Below are positions 26,608 to 35,446 of a stretch of 64,000 bases of DNA, one piece after another (the stretch's first letter is position 1; the number at the start of each line of letters is the position of its first letter). The notes beneath the pieces are model-generated. The model was not told where the DNA came from. It did not search any database and was given only the letters and a program-made list of their open reading frames with translations. Both the position numbers and the translations under genes were made by a program. The stretch covers positions 1-64,000 of the IMG/VR virus record IMGVR_UViG_3300042197_003344; one strand, written 5' to 3'. This stretch comes from a virus.

Positions 26608-27775
26608 AGTAATTAATCTTGAATGGTTACGAGACTGCAATTACTATGAAGAAAAAGAATTTAAAAATTTAAAATTGCAGTTGATAGAAAAAGAAATTCA
26701 ACAGGCATGTGGAAATGGTTGTAATATAATTGTTGGAATTTACCTTATGGATGGTTTTTTGCCTTATAGCAAAGAACAGTTTTCCTTAGAAATGACAGAA
26801 ATAAAAAATATTGCAGAAAAATATGATATAAAAAAAATATTAATTGTTTCGGGACATGGAGAAACGATAGGAGATATTGGATTACCTTATTGTTATTTTG
26901 ATTATACTCTTAGAATGACTTACAACGGTTATAGGAATATCTTGGACAGTATACCAAAATATAAAAAAGAAAAAAATAAAAAATTTTTATTGTTAGGAGG
27001 AAATTCTGCCAGACCTAATAGAATTGGGTTGTATAGTAAATTTTACGAAGAAAGAATGTTTGATAGATGTGTATGGACATTTTTTCCTCCTGATACAATT
27101 AATGATAAAAAATATTGTAGAAATTATCTTTCTCATTGGAATGATAATCAATACCAAGAATTTTTAAAATTTTGTCAAAGGTCTTTAGACGACACGTATG
27201 TCAAAGCGTCTTGTTATTTAGGTGATTATGCCAATCAATCAGAAAATAAAATTTTTTATGATTTAGCCAATGAAGAGTGGACTAGAAATATAGTCTATTT
27301 AGATCCGAACGTGTTTGCTGAAACAAGTTTTAGTGTGATTACAGAAGGTCCAAATTATTGGAGAGATAATCATAATTTTGTCACAGAAAAAACATGGAGA
27401 ACAATACTTCATCAACACCCTTTTATTCTAGTAGGTCATCCGGAACAACTCATATATCTAGAAAAATTAGGATTTAAAACTTTTTTAAATTATATGAAAA
27501 TTTCCGACTATGCCAATATATATTCAGACGCCGAAAAATTTCAAGCAGTTGTAGAAAATACAAAACATTTTCTAGAAATTCAGGATAAGTTTTCTGATCA
27601 AATAGAACAAGATGTTATGCACAATTATGATCTTCTTTTAGAAAAAATTAAAGATCAAGAAATATTTTTTGATTTTTTAAAAACTGAATATTATATTTCA
27701 AAAGAAGATATAGATTATTATTTTGATCGAACAGGCTACGATCAACTCATAAGGAATCCTGCTAATGGAATCTAA
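26594..27775 (+). CDS. Island protein family A, copy 2
   Basis: 393 aa, tandem paralogue of the preceding gene with the same order of conserved blocks (GKVINLEWLRD, SARPNRIGLYSKFYEE, YCRNYLSHWNDN, FVTEKTWRTILHQHPFILVGHP, FKTFLNYMKI). Overlaps the preceding gene by 14 bases and the next radical SAM gene by 11. The duplication suggests two related transfers or a heterodimer. Confidence 0.7.
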   Translation: MSKGKVINLEWLRDCNYYEEKEFKNLKLQLIEKEIQQACGNGCNIIVGIYLMDGFLPYSKEQFSLEMTEIKNIAEKYDIKKILIVSGHGETIGDIGLPYCYFDYTLRMTYNGYRNILDSIPKYKKEKNKKFLLLGGNSARPNRIGLYSKFYEERMFDRCVWTFFPPDTINDKKYCRNYLSHWNDNQYQEFLKFCQRSLDDTYVKASCYLGDYANQSENKIFYDLANEEWTRNIVYLDPNVFAETSFSVITEGPNYWRDNHNFVTEKTWRTILHQHPFILVGHPEQLIYLEKLGFKTFLNYMKISDYANIYSDAEKFQAVVENTKHFLEIQDKFSDQIEQDVMHNYDLLLEKIKDQEIFFDFLKTEYYISKEDIDYYFDRTGYDQLIRNPANGI

Positions 27776-28691
27776 ATGTGCAGCATTTTGGCATCACACT
27801 AATATTCGAAGCGACGATAGGATTTTTCCTTGTTGTAGATTTAAAAGTCCTATTGCTAAATTTGATGGAAATGTTTCACAGGTGCTATTCTTAAAAGAAT
27901 ACAACGAGCTAAGAAAACAAAGTGTCGATAATATACCTATCAAAGGTTGCGAAAAGTGTTATTACGAAGAAGCTATAGGGAAGAAAAGTCTTAGACAAGA
28001 ATTTAATGAAACTTATGATTGTGAAACGATTTCGATAGAATATTTAGAAATTGGTTTTGATAACATCTGCAATTTAACTTGTGATGGCTGCTATGAGGAA
28101 TTTAGTTCTTCTTGGAGTAAATTAAAATATCCCAATGCAGAAAAATCAGTACATATTAAATCCACTAAAGAAATTATTGAAATTCCTAATTCTTTAAAAA
28201 AAGTTTTATTTTTAGGTGGTGAGCCTTTAATGACTAATCGACATCAAAAATTTTTAAATGTTGTTAAAGATAAGTCTAATGTAGAAATCGTATACAATAC
28301 TAATGGTACTTTTTTATTAGATAAAGATACAATAATACTTCTTGAACAATTTAAAAAAGTTTCATTCATCGTCAGTTTAGATGGTTTCAAAGATCTAAAT
28401 GAGCAGGTTCGTAGAGGAAGTAAATGGAATCAAATAGATGAGTTTATTAAACAAATTAAAACAACAAAATTTGATCTTTCCGTAAATACAGTTTTACACA
28501 TTAATAATTGGTTTGGTTTAAAAGAATTAGAAAAATACATAAAAGAAATAAATGTTCTTTGGAGTGTTAATTTTGTAACATATCCTAAACATTTAGATAT
28601 TATAAATGTAAAAGAAAAACAAATTCTTATCGATCTATTGAAATCGATAAAAACTGTAAATCTTGAATATATTATAAAACATGTTAGTTAA
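27765..28691 (+). CDS. Twitch-domain radical SAM protein, shortened
   Basis: 308 aa. N-terminal CAAFWHHTNIRSDDRIFPCC and GCEKCYYEEAIG, core CNLTCDGCYEEFSSSW, and LFLGGEPLMTNRH. Shorter than its paralogues (386-471 aa): the C-terminal third is missing although the frame ends with a clean stop. It may be naturally minimal or truncated. Confidence 0.85.
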   Translation: MESKCAAFWHHTNIRSDDRIFPCCRFKSPIAKFDGNVSQVLFLKEYNELRKQSVDNIPIKGCEKCYYEEAIGKKSLRQEFNETYDCETISIEYLEIGFDNICNLTCDGCYEEFSSSWSKLKYPNAEKSVHIKSTKEIIEIPNSLKKVLFLGGEPLMTNRHQKFLNVVKDKSNVEIVYNTNGTFLLDKDTIILLEQFKKVSFIVSLDGFKDLNEQVRRGSKWNQIDEFIKQIKTTKFDLSVNTVLHINNWFGLKELEKYIKEINVLWSVNFVTYPKHLDIINVKEKQILIDLLKSIKTVNLEYIIKHVS

Positions 28692-28718
28692 AATAGAACA
28701 ATATAAGGATTTTATAAA

Positions 28719-29312
28719 ATGAACACGACAGTATCTCAAGATTATTATGTCGCACCTTGGATGATTACGGAATGTGTAAAAATTTTTAGAGACGAGATGA
28801 AAAATTTTCAAAATATTAAAGAGCATTTAATAAATGTTTTAGATTTTGACGATTCTCCCGATCTTACAGAAGTTCATCCGAAAGATAGAACCAATGTTTC
28901 GATATATGTTATTTTTTTATACGATCACATGTATGCTGCCACAGAGGAAATACAGAAAAAATTTTCTAAAACTAGAAATTATGTTCAAACTATGCCCGGA
29001 GTTAACACTTTAAAGTGTATAGCTATAGGTCCCAATTCTATAGTTCCTTTACATCTAGATGATATGAATCGAGAACCTTATGATTTAAACAATTGGTATA
29101 GTGTGTTTACCGGAGTAATAGTTCCTAGCGAAGATGCAAATTTAATTGGTATCAAAATAGATAATGATATATACAGTCATGCTGAAGAAAAATCTATTAT
29201 TTTTGATACACAGATTCCTCATTGTGCTTGGAATAATACAGATCAATGGTGGATTAGCTTAAGATTTAGTACAAGTAAAGAAAATTTTCAAAATGTTAAT
29301 ATCATCAAATAA
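28719..29312 (+). CDS. Asp/Asn-hydroxylase-like oxygenase
   Basis: 197 aa. SIVPLHLDDMNREPYD gives HxD and TQIPHCAWNNTDQWW the distal His, with GIKIDNDIYSHAEEKSIIFD between. An upstream AAGGATTTTATAAAATG provides a ribosome-binding site. Overlaps the amidinotransferase start by 20 bases. Confidence 0.75.
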   Translation: MNTTVSQDYYVAPWMITECVKIFRDEMKNFQNIKEHLINVLDFDDSPDLTEVHPKDRTNVSIYVIFLYDHMYAATEEIQKKFSKTRNYVQTMPGVNTLKCIAIGPNSIVPLHLDDMNREPYDLNNWYSVFTGVIVPSEDANLIGIKIDNDIYSHAEEKSIIFDTQIPHCAWNNTDQWWISLRFSTSKENFQNVNIIK

Positions 29313-30354
29313 TCATTGGGATCAGTTAGAGGAGATTGTTGTTGGAGTAGCCACTAACGCCCGGGTGCCTACTGTAGATTCGAGTACCATGAATATGTGC
29401 TATAGTAATTATTCTATAGATCAAATAAAAAAACTAGAGGGTCGATATCCTCAATGGTTGATAGACGAAGCAAATGAAGATATGCAAGTGTTAGCAGATA
29501 CTCTGTCTTCTATAGGAATAAAAGTTCATCGACCGAGAATAATCGATCATAGCAAAGAATTTAGTACTCCAGAATGGAAAACAACAGGATGGTATACTTG
29601 GTGCCCAAGAGATTTGTTGTTACCTCTCGATAATTTGATGATAGAAACACCGAGTCCTTGCAGAGCAAGATATTTCGAAACTCGTGCCTATCACGACATC
29701 ATGTTAGAAGCAGTGAATGATGGAGTAGAATGGATATCTGCTCCGAAACCTATATTGACAGATGATAATTATCAATTTGTAGACATAAAAGAAAAACCAA
29801 GTCTTCGAAATTTAGAACCGATCTTCGATGCTCCCAATTGTGTAAGATTGGGTAAAGACATTCTTTTTCAAATTAGCAATACCGGAAATCATCTTGGTAT
29901 GAAATGGTTAAAGAACGTATTAGAAAAAAGAGGATACAGAGTTCACGCAGCAGAACATATATACAGTTTCGCTCATATGGACAGTACCATAATTCCTTTA
30001 AGGCCTGGATTAGTACTGTTAAATAGTACTAGAGTTACTCCAGAAAACTGTCCTAAATTATTTGATAAATGGGATAAAATTTATTTTCAAGATGTGGCTC
30101 AAACTCCGGTTCCGACAAGTGGTCCAGGATCGGTAAGTCCTTGTAGTCCTTATATAGGAATGAATATACTAAGCATAAATCCTAATACTGTGGTAGTAGG
30201 AAAAGATCAACTATCTCTAATTAAAGTCCTAGAATCAAAAGGATTTACAGTAATTCCGATGCCAATGAGACACGCTCGTACACTTAGTGGAGGGTTTCAT
30301 TGTGCTACGTTAGATCTTAGAAGAACAGGTCCTTTAGAGGATTATTTTCAATGA
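29293..30354 (+). CDS. Amidinotransferase family enzyme (glycine amidinotransferase-like)
   Basis: 353 aa. The catalytic Cys motif LSGGFHCATLDLRR lies at the C-terminus. TYSFAHMDSTIIPLRPGL-type strands carry the catalytic His/Asp: YSFAHMDSTI. The N-terminal EEIVVGVATNARVP matches the start of arginine:glycine amidinotransferases. It would move an amidino group from arginine to an amine, making a guanidino compound. Such genes occur in some large aquatic phages. A strong family call; the acceptor is unknown. Confidence 0.9.
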   Translation: MLISSNNHWDQLEEIVVGVATNARVPTVDSSTMNMCYSNYSIDQIKKLEGRYPQWLIDEANEDMQVLADTLSSIGIKVHRPRIIDHSKEFSTPEWKTTGWYTWCPRDLLLPLDNLMIETPSPCRARYFETRAYHDIMLEAVNDGVEWISAPKPILTDDNYQFVDIKEKPSLRNLEPIFDAPNCVRLGKDILFQISNTGNHLGMKWLKNVLEKRGYRVHAAEHIYSFAHMDSTIIPLRPGLVLLNSTRVTPENCPKLFDKWDKIYFQDVAQTPVPTSGPGSVSPCSPYIGMNILSINPNTVVVGKDQLSLIKVLESKGFTVIPMPMRHARTLSGGFHCATLDLRRTGPLEDYFQ

Positions 30355-30833
30355 AGGGATATCACGGACAAATAGAAGATTTTTGGTCTGACTATTTGCA
30401 AAGCTATGTTTACCAACAACAGATACCTTATTCGGGAATGAGAGAATCATGGCACGAAAATTTCAATAACGGTCATCTTTTACAAAGCTTTGATGATCAG
30501 TTACCTCCAATATGGAAAAAATTTCAATCTTCTTTAAACGTATATAACGGCACTGTGGGTTGGATTAACATTCGACCTAATCAAATCATTGCACCTCATT
30601 TTGATCATTTTTATACACTGAAACAAAAACTAGGGACTACAGTCGAAAAATGTATAAGATATTTAATATTTTTAGAAGATTGGAAATTTGGCCAATACGT
30701 AGAGTTTGAAAATCTTTCTATTAGAAAATGGAAAAAGGGAGATGTTTGGTACTTTGATCATACCGAAGAGCATTGGGCTGTTAATGCAAGTAATTTTGAT
30801 TTTCATACTTGTCAGGTTAATACAATAAGATGA
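30351..30833 (+). CDS. Asp/Asn-hydroxylase-like oxygenase
   Basis: 160 aa. IRPNQIIAPHFDHFYTL (HxD) and HTEEHWAVNASNF (distal His), with WKFGQYVEFENLSIRKWKKGDVWYF between. Overlaps the genes on both sides by 4 bases, so it is co-translated with the amidinotransferase and the cobalamin-type radical SAM enzyme. Hydroxylation of the guanidino product is a possible but unproven pairing. Confidence 0.75.
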   Translation: MKGYHGQIEDFWSDYLQSYVYQQQIPYSGMRESWHENFNNGHLLQSFDDQLPPIWKKFQSSLNVYNGTVGWINIRPNQIIAPHFDHFYTLKQKLGTTVEKCIRYLIFLEDWKFGQYVEFENLSIRKWKKGDVWYFDHTEEHWAVNASNFDFHTCQVNTIR

Positions 30834-32638
30834 AATCTATATATTTTTTTCAGTGTAACTATTCTGCTAAATTCGGCGAAAGAACACAGTATTGGTTACC
30901 ATATTCGGTTGGTTGTCTTTGGGCTTATGCTCAGCAGTTCGATGATATAAAATTAAATTGGGAAGTAAAAGGAAAAATTTATAGGAGAGATCCTATTGAT
31001 ACCGTATTAAAAAAAATAGAAGACCCTACCGTATGTGTTTTTAGTTGCTACTGTTGGAATGAACAATATAATTTAACGGCTGCAAAAAAAATTAAGGAAT
31101 TATGGCCTGAGACACATATAGTATTTGGAGGACCTCAATCAGGAAGTAATCATTTAAAATATGATTTTATTGATTCTATTGTTTTCGGAGAAGGTGAAGA
31201 AAGTTTTTTAGAAATTCTTAGAACTATAGATGCAGGCAACAAACTTCAAGAGTTATATACGAAAAAAAGATTAGAGAATTTAGAAATTCCTAGTCCCTAC
31301 CTTATTGGTTTTTTTGACGATATCATTGCCGAATCTCCAGAAGATTTTTTTCAAGGAGTACTAGAAACTAATAGAGGATGTCCGTATTCTTGTACTTTTT
31401 GCGATTGGGGTAGTACTACCTACGGCAAGGTAAAAAGATTTAATTTAGAACGGGTAAAAGATGAAATAGAATGGGTAACAAAGAATCCTATTACTACTCT
31501 GTTTATTACAGATGCAAATTTTGGGGCGTTCAAAGAAAGAGATTTAGAAATAGCTACTATATTAGAGAAATATAGTAAAAATTCATGTTTAGAATATGTA
31601 AATGTTACCTATGCAAAAAATAGTAATGAACACATATTTAAAGTTGCTAAGGCCCTGGGTCCTTTGGGTCGAGGAGTTACTCTTAGTGTACAGAGCATGA
31701 ATCCAAAGACTCTTGAGGTTATAAAAAGAGATAATATGGCCAGTAACGATCTGAAAAATATGTATGCGTTGAGTCATCAATATGGAGTTACAACATACAC
31801 TGAAGTAATACTAGGGTTACCTGAAGAAACACTAGAAAGTTTTATAGATGGTATATCCGAATTATTAGAGCTAGGTCAGCATACTCAATGTGAAATGTAT
31901 CTTGCAAATGTAATGGAGAATACTGAATTAAATCAGGTTCAAAAATTTAAGTACGGTATAAAAACAATTAGATGCGAAAATTATCAACCATTCTCTTTTA
32001 ATGATTTAAGCAATATTCCGGAATATACAGATTTAGTATGTGAAACTAACACGATGAGTAAAAATGATCTAACCGATGCTTATATGTTTCATTGGACCGT
32101 ACAAAATTTTCATTATCTAGGTTGGAGTCAAATAATTTCTAAATATTGTAGAAATGTGTTAGATATACCTTATAAAAAATTCTACAGCAAACTTTTAAAT
32201 TCGTTGAAACAAGATCAAGGAATCTTAGGAAATGAGTATAGAGAAGTAGAAAAAAATATTAGATATTTATTTGATACAGGGACCTTAATGGTTGATATTC
32301 CTGTTCATCATTATAACGGAAAAAGTCATTCATTGATCTATGATAATTTAGAAACAGTTTTAATTTTTATAATTGAGTTTTCTAAATCTCTCGGTTATAT
32401 AGATCCTACAATAATCGAAATTCAAAAAAGATTTGTTATGAATCCTAAATATTTGCCTCTTGACTATATCGAATCAAATTATAATTTAGAAAATTGGCAA
32501 GAAAAGAAAACAGCTTACAAGATAGAATGCCAGTTCAAAGATTTTGTACCTACTTATACAAATATTTGGGTTTTAAGAAGATCGGGAAAATTAAAAAATA
32601 AAATTATAGAACTCAATGCGGAAGTATTTATAAAATAA
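30830..32638 (+). CDS. Cobalamin-binding-domain radical SAM enzyme
   Basis: 602 aa. Residues ~1-150 look like a B12-binding Rossmann domain (CVFSCYCWNEQYNLTAAKKIKE; HIVFGGPQSG; FGEGEESFLEIL). The core has the CxxxCxxC motif RGCPYSCTFCDWGS near residue 185. This is the B12-dependent radical SAM architecture used for C- or P-methylation and other rearrangements. The ~200-residue C-terminal region is helical. Last gene of the island, followed directly by a terminator hairpin. Confidence 0.9.
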   Translation: MKSIYFFQCNYSAKFGERTQYWLPYSVGCLWAYAQQFDDIKLNWEVKGKIYRRDPIDTVLKKIEDPTVCVFSCYCWNEQYNLTAAKKIKELWPETHIVFGGPQSGSNHLKYDFIDSIVFGEGEESFLEILRTIDAGNKLQELYTKKRLENLEIPSPYLIGFFDDIIAESPEDFFQGVLETNRGCPYSCTFCDWGSTTYGKVKRFNLERVKDEIEWVTKNPITTLFITDANFGAFKERDLEIATILEKYSKNSCLEYVNVTYAKNSNEHIFKVAKALGPLGRGVTLSVQSMNPKTLEVIKRDNMASNDLKNMYALSHQYGVTTYTEVILGLPEETLESFIDGISELLELGQHTQCEMYLANVMENTELNQVQKFKYGIKTIRCENYQPFSFNDLSNIPEYTDLVCETNTMSKNDLTDAYMFHWTVQNFHYLGWSQIISKYCRNVLDIPYKKFYSKLLNSLKQDQGILGNEYREVEKNIRYLFDTGTLMVDIPVHHYNGKSHSLIYDNLETVLIFIIEFSKSLGYIDPTIIEIQKRFVMNPKYLPLDYIESNYNLENWQEKKTAYKIECQFKDFVPTYTNIWVLRRSGKLKNKIIELNAEVFIK

Positions 32639-32658
32639 AAGCCCTTAACGGGCTTTTA
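32637..32658. terminator. Bidirectional intrinsic terminator
   Basis: Perfect hairpin AAAAGCCC-TTAAC-GGGCTTTT with A/T tracts on both sides. It sits between the convergent ends of the island operon and the tail-fibre gene. Confidence 0.9.
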
Positions 32659-32659
32659 T

Positions 32660-34312
32660 TTAAGGATTTAAACCATAATACGGAATAGCATAATCTGTTC
32701 CGCCAATATTTAATTTGAGATAACCAACTACTCCGCCGCCGACATTTACTTGACCTGATCCTCCTCCGGCCGCCACACTGTTATTTGCTACATGAACTAA
32801 TTGTGTATGATCTACTTTAAATGCCGATACTAGAGATCCGGCATTATTAAGTGTCGATATTTCGAAAGCTCCTGGAACAGCTCCTCCTGTAGTAACAGTT
32901 CCGCTAGCTTTCGCTGTGACAAGTACCGCAGGAATGTGTGTAGTGCCGTTATATCCCATATAGTAATCTGAGGCAATCGCATCACCGGTTAAAATCACAG
33001 TTGGACTATTTATAGTTCCTCTAGATCTGAGTTGTAGTTTAGGAGATCCGTCAACTTCGCTATTAGCTAGCTTTATAGTAAATAAATCATAGGAATCATT
33101 TACATCCCCTTCCGATTCTATTAATATACCACCTAGGTTTTTATCTATCAAAATAGAATTAGTTTCTATTGGTCCTACGATTTTCCCATCTACACCGTTA
33201 ACAAGAAGGGTAGAATCTTGTGCGAACACAGATCCTATAGCATCACCAATATGTAATCCTGTTAGGTTACCTGTAACATTACCTGTTAGGTTACCTGTAA
33301 CATTACCTGTTAGGTTACCTGTAACATTACCTGTTAGGTTACCTGTAACATTACCTGTTAGGTTACCTGTAACATTACCTGTTAGGTTACCTGTAACATT
33401 ACCTACTAGATTGCCTGTAAATCCTCCTGATGCATTCACCGATTGATTCAATTGATCTACGATCACGGTGCTGTCTTCAGCTAATACCGAACCGTAAATA
33501 TCACCGGTAACAATACCAACAAACGAAGCATCATCTCCTGTGGTGCCTGAATTCAACACAGTAACGCCATTAGTAGATCTTACATTACCAAAGACAGCAC
33601 CGGTCATAGCACCAGTAACATTGCCAGTGAGATTACCAACAAATCCTCCCGGAGCAGTAATAATACCTGTTCCTGAATTTAATAAAACGGTACTGTCGTC
33701 TGCTACGATGTTTATATTGTAATTACTGCCGGTTATTACACCGTCGCCTGATCCCGAACCAATAGCTACACCGCCAACCGTGGAGCCAGCTGGTAAATTA
33801 ATAGCTGAGCCTGTAGCTGTTATTACAGCGTTTCCCACATAAAGACTGGAACCGCTCAAATATAAATCTTTAAATCTTTTAGCAGCACTGCCGAGATCAT
33901 AGGTTGAATCTACATAAGGTATTACATTGCTTCTAATAGTATTATCTAAATTTATAGCACCTAATACACTATCTACTAACACTGTGCTAGTATCATCTGT
34001 GAATACAGAACCTTTGATATCTAGGACAACGACCCCACCCCCTACAGTAGCAGAAATTTTATTAGCAGCGTCGTCGTAGGTAAACGAAATACCGGTATGT
34101 GTACCAGAGGAAAGAACACTGGCTACAGCGTCTTGTGCATCTTCTGTTCCGAAAGCTGTAACAGCAGTTCCGCCAAGGGTGCCAGTAACGCCCCCGTCTG
34201 TGCTGTCACCGACAAAAACTTGTTTGAGTGTTGTATCATAGATCAATTCGCCTATGATGGGCCTAATTGACGTTCTTTCCGCTGTTGTTCCTCTGCGAAT
34301 TTGTAAAGGCAT
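32660..34312 (-). CDS. Tail-fibre-like protein with internal repeats
   Basis: 550 aa. The N-terminus MPLQIRRGTTAERTSIRP with GELIYDTTLKQVFVGDS is the short domain common at the start of phage fibre and tail-tip proteins. The middle has GN-VTG/GNLTG repeats (encoded at about 33258-33405), and the C-terminal part is Gly/Ser-rich with beta-prone segments. Likely a virion fibre involved in receptor contact. Preceded by GGAG and a CATAAATA late-type box. Confidence 0.85.
   Translation of the reverse strand: MPLQIRRGTTAERTSIRPIIGELIYDTTLKQVFVGDSTDGGVTGTLGGTAVTAFGTEDAQDAVASVLSSGTHTGISFTYDDAANKISATVGGGVVVLDIKGSVFTDDTSTVLVDSVLGAINLDNTIRSNVIPYVDSTYDLGSAAKRFKDLYLSGSSLYVGNAVITATGSAINLPAGSTVGGVAIGSGSGDGVITGSNYNINIVADDSTVLLNSGTGIITAPGGFVGNLTGNVTGAMTGAVFGNVRSTNGVTVLNSGTTGDDASFVGIVTGDIYGSVLAEDSTVIVDQLNQSVNASGGFTGNLVGNVTGNLTGNVTGNLTGNVTGNLTGNVTGNLTGNVTGNLTGNVTGNLTGLHIGDAIGSVFAQDSTLLVNGVDGKIVGPIETNSILIDKNLGGILIESEGDVNDSYDLFTIKLANSEVDGSPKLQLRSRGTINSPTVILTGDAIASDYYMGYNGTTHIPAVLVTAKASGTVTTGGAVPGAFEISTLNNAGSLVSAFKVDHTQLVHVANNSVAAGGGSGQVNVGGGVVGYLKLNIGGTDYAIPYYGLNP
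33258..33405 (-). repeat. 24-bp tandem repeat inside the fibre gene
   Basis: About six near-identical 24-base units (plus-strand core GTTAGGTTACCTGTAACATT) encode the octapeptide GNVTGNLT. Near-perfect DNA identity suggests recent expansion or slippage and variable fibre length. Confidence 0.9.
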
Positions 34313-34346
34313 AGTAATCGACTCCTGGAGCTATCTCTTGTTGTAT

Positions 34347-34352
34347 TATTTA
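34347..34352 (-). promoter_or_regulatory. Late-type box upstream of fibre gene
   Basis: Minus-strand CATAAATA, 34 bases ahead of the fibre ATG and followed by an AGGAG ribosome-binding site. Confidence 0.5.
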
Positions 34353-34386
34353 TGCCGTCTGTTTGATAACCTATAGCCAAAAAAAT

Positions 34387-34404
34387 AGGGCTCCGAAGAG
34401 CCCT
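34387..34404 (-). terminator. Intrinsic terminator
   Basis: Minus-strand hairpin AGGGCTC-TTCG-GAGCCCT followed by A then seven T, directly after the phosphoesterase gene. Confidence 0.9.
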
Positions 34405-34422
34405 AAAAGTACGTAGATAATG

Positions 34423-35028
34423 TCACATTGTAGGACCGTTGCCGTTCCTAAACCCTACTTGCCCACCTTCTGCTTCGATACGCTTTAACACGTCTTCAAA
34501 CAAGATAGGTGCAAAGTCAGGTGTTTGTTCTACGCAAACACAGTGGTAACGAGGATCGATTTCGTCTCCGTACAATATTGCACCTGTTCTAGCGTCTACA
34601 CCACGAGCTTTTTTTACACGGCCTGCGTGTAAGTGTCCGTGTATGTTTACACCAAAACGTCCCAACGATGCTTCGTGGACAGGAATATGGCTCAATATCA
34701 TACCATTCATGACGTGATAGGCTCTTAACTCACGAAAGTATTGGTTGTAATCTGTATCACGAAAAATATCGTGATTTCCACGTATCAATACTTTGTCGCC
34801 GTTTAACCGACCTAATGTGGCTAAGGCTTTTCTGTTGATCACAACATCGCCTAAATGGTAGACTTTGTCTGTGGGCTTGACTCGATCGTTCCAGGCCTTG
34901 ATCATAGCTTCGTCCATTTCCGCAGGATCGTCCCACGGACGCAACTTTGTAAAGCCATCGTCCCGTGTAAAACGGCAAACGCCAGCGTGTCCAAAGTGCG
35001 TATCGCTTACTAAAAATACGCTAGGCAT
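34423..35028 (-). CDS. Calcineurin-like metallophosphoesterase
   Basis: 201 aa. Two-metal phosphoesterase motifs in order: SDTHFGH, YHLGDVV, IRGNHD, SHIPVH and NIHGHLHAG. Likely hydrolyses a phosphoester of a nucleotide or small molecule. An AGGAGGG site precedes the ATG. First of two such enzymes in the window (the other is 47552-48355). Confidence 0.9.
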   Translation of the reverse strand: MPSVFLVSDTHFGHAGVCRFTRDDGFTKLRPWDDPAEMDEAMIKAWNDRVKPTDKVYHLGDVVINRKALATLGRLNGDKVLIRGNHDIFRDTDYNQYFRELRAYHVMNGMILSHIPVHEASLGRFGVNIHGHLHAGRVKKARGVDARTGAILYGDEIDPRYHCVCVEQTPDFAPILFEDVLKRIEAEGGQVGFRNGNGPTM

Positions 35029-35041
35029 ATTGCCCTCCTTT

Positions 35042-35446
35042 CTATTCTATTGATTTGCGAAACAGTAATTCCTGTCGAGAAAATGCTTCGATTTCCCACG
35101 GTAGATTCAGATACTTGTGATTTTTACGATAGCGTCGACCATTCCAATAATTTACACCGTTGACCTGCTTCAATGTTCCTTTAGCCAATTGCTTGACATG
35201 AACCATTTCGTGAGCTAGTGTTATGCCCATGTCTTTCAAACTTCTAGGTTTAATTAATACCACATAACTGTCGATCACATCTAACGGAACAGTAGCACCT
35301 TCATGATCTCCAACTTCTGTATTGGTCACTTTGATCATTACAGTTTTACGACTACTAGTTAATTTGAGCTCTTTGATCATTCTAGGAACAATGCGCTCAA
35401 AAAAAGCCTTAGTTTGTTTGCTTCGAGTTACAATAGCGTATTCCAA
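35042..35446 (-). CDS. Putative zinc metallopeptidase-like protein (HExxH)
   Basis: 134 aa. ITLAHEMVHVKQLAKG carries HExxH around residue 77, and the C-terminal PWEIEAFSRQ could supply a third ligand. This is SprT/ImmA-like in size. The start appears to be TTG at 35446, supported by an excellent AAGGAGATATC site that overlaps the upstream stop; the first ATG lies 22 codons inside. Proteolytic activity is not proven. Confidence 0.7.
   Translation of the reverse strand: MEYAIVTRSKQTKAFFERIVPRMIKELKLTSSRKTVMIKVTNTEVGDHEGATVPLDVIDSYVVLIKPRSLKDMGITLAHEMVHVKQLAKGTLKQVNGVNYWNGRRYRKNHKYLNLPWEIEAFSRQELLFRKSIE

Noticed and set aside
33255-33410. CRISPR-like regular repeat
   Set aside because: Units are directly adjacent with no spacers and encode an in-frame octapeptide repeat of the fibre protein.
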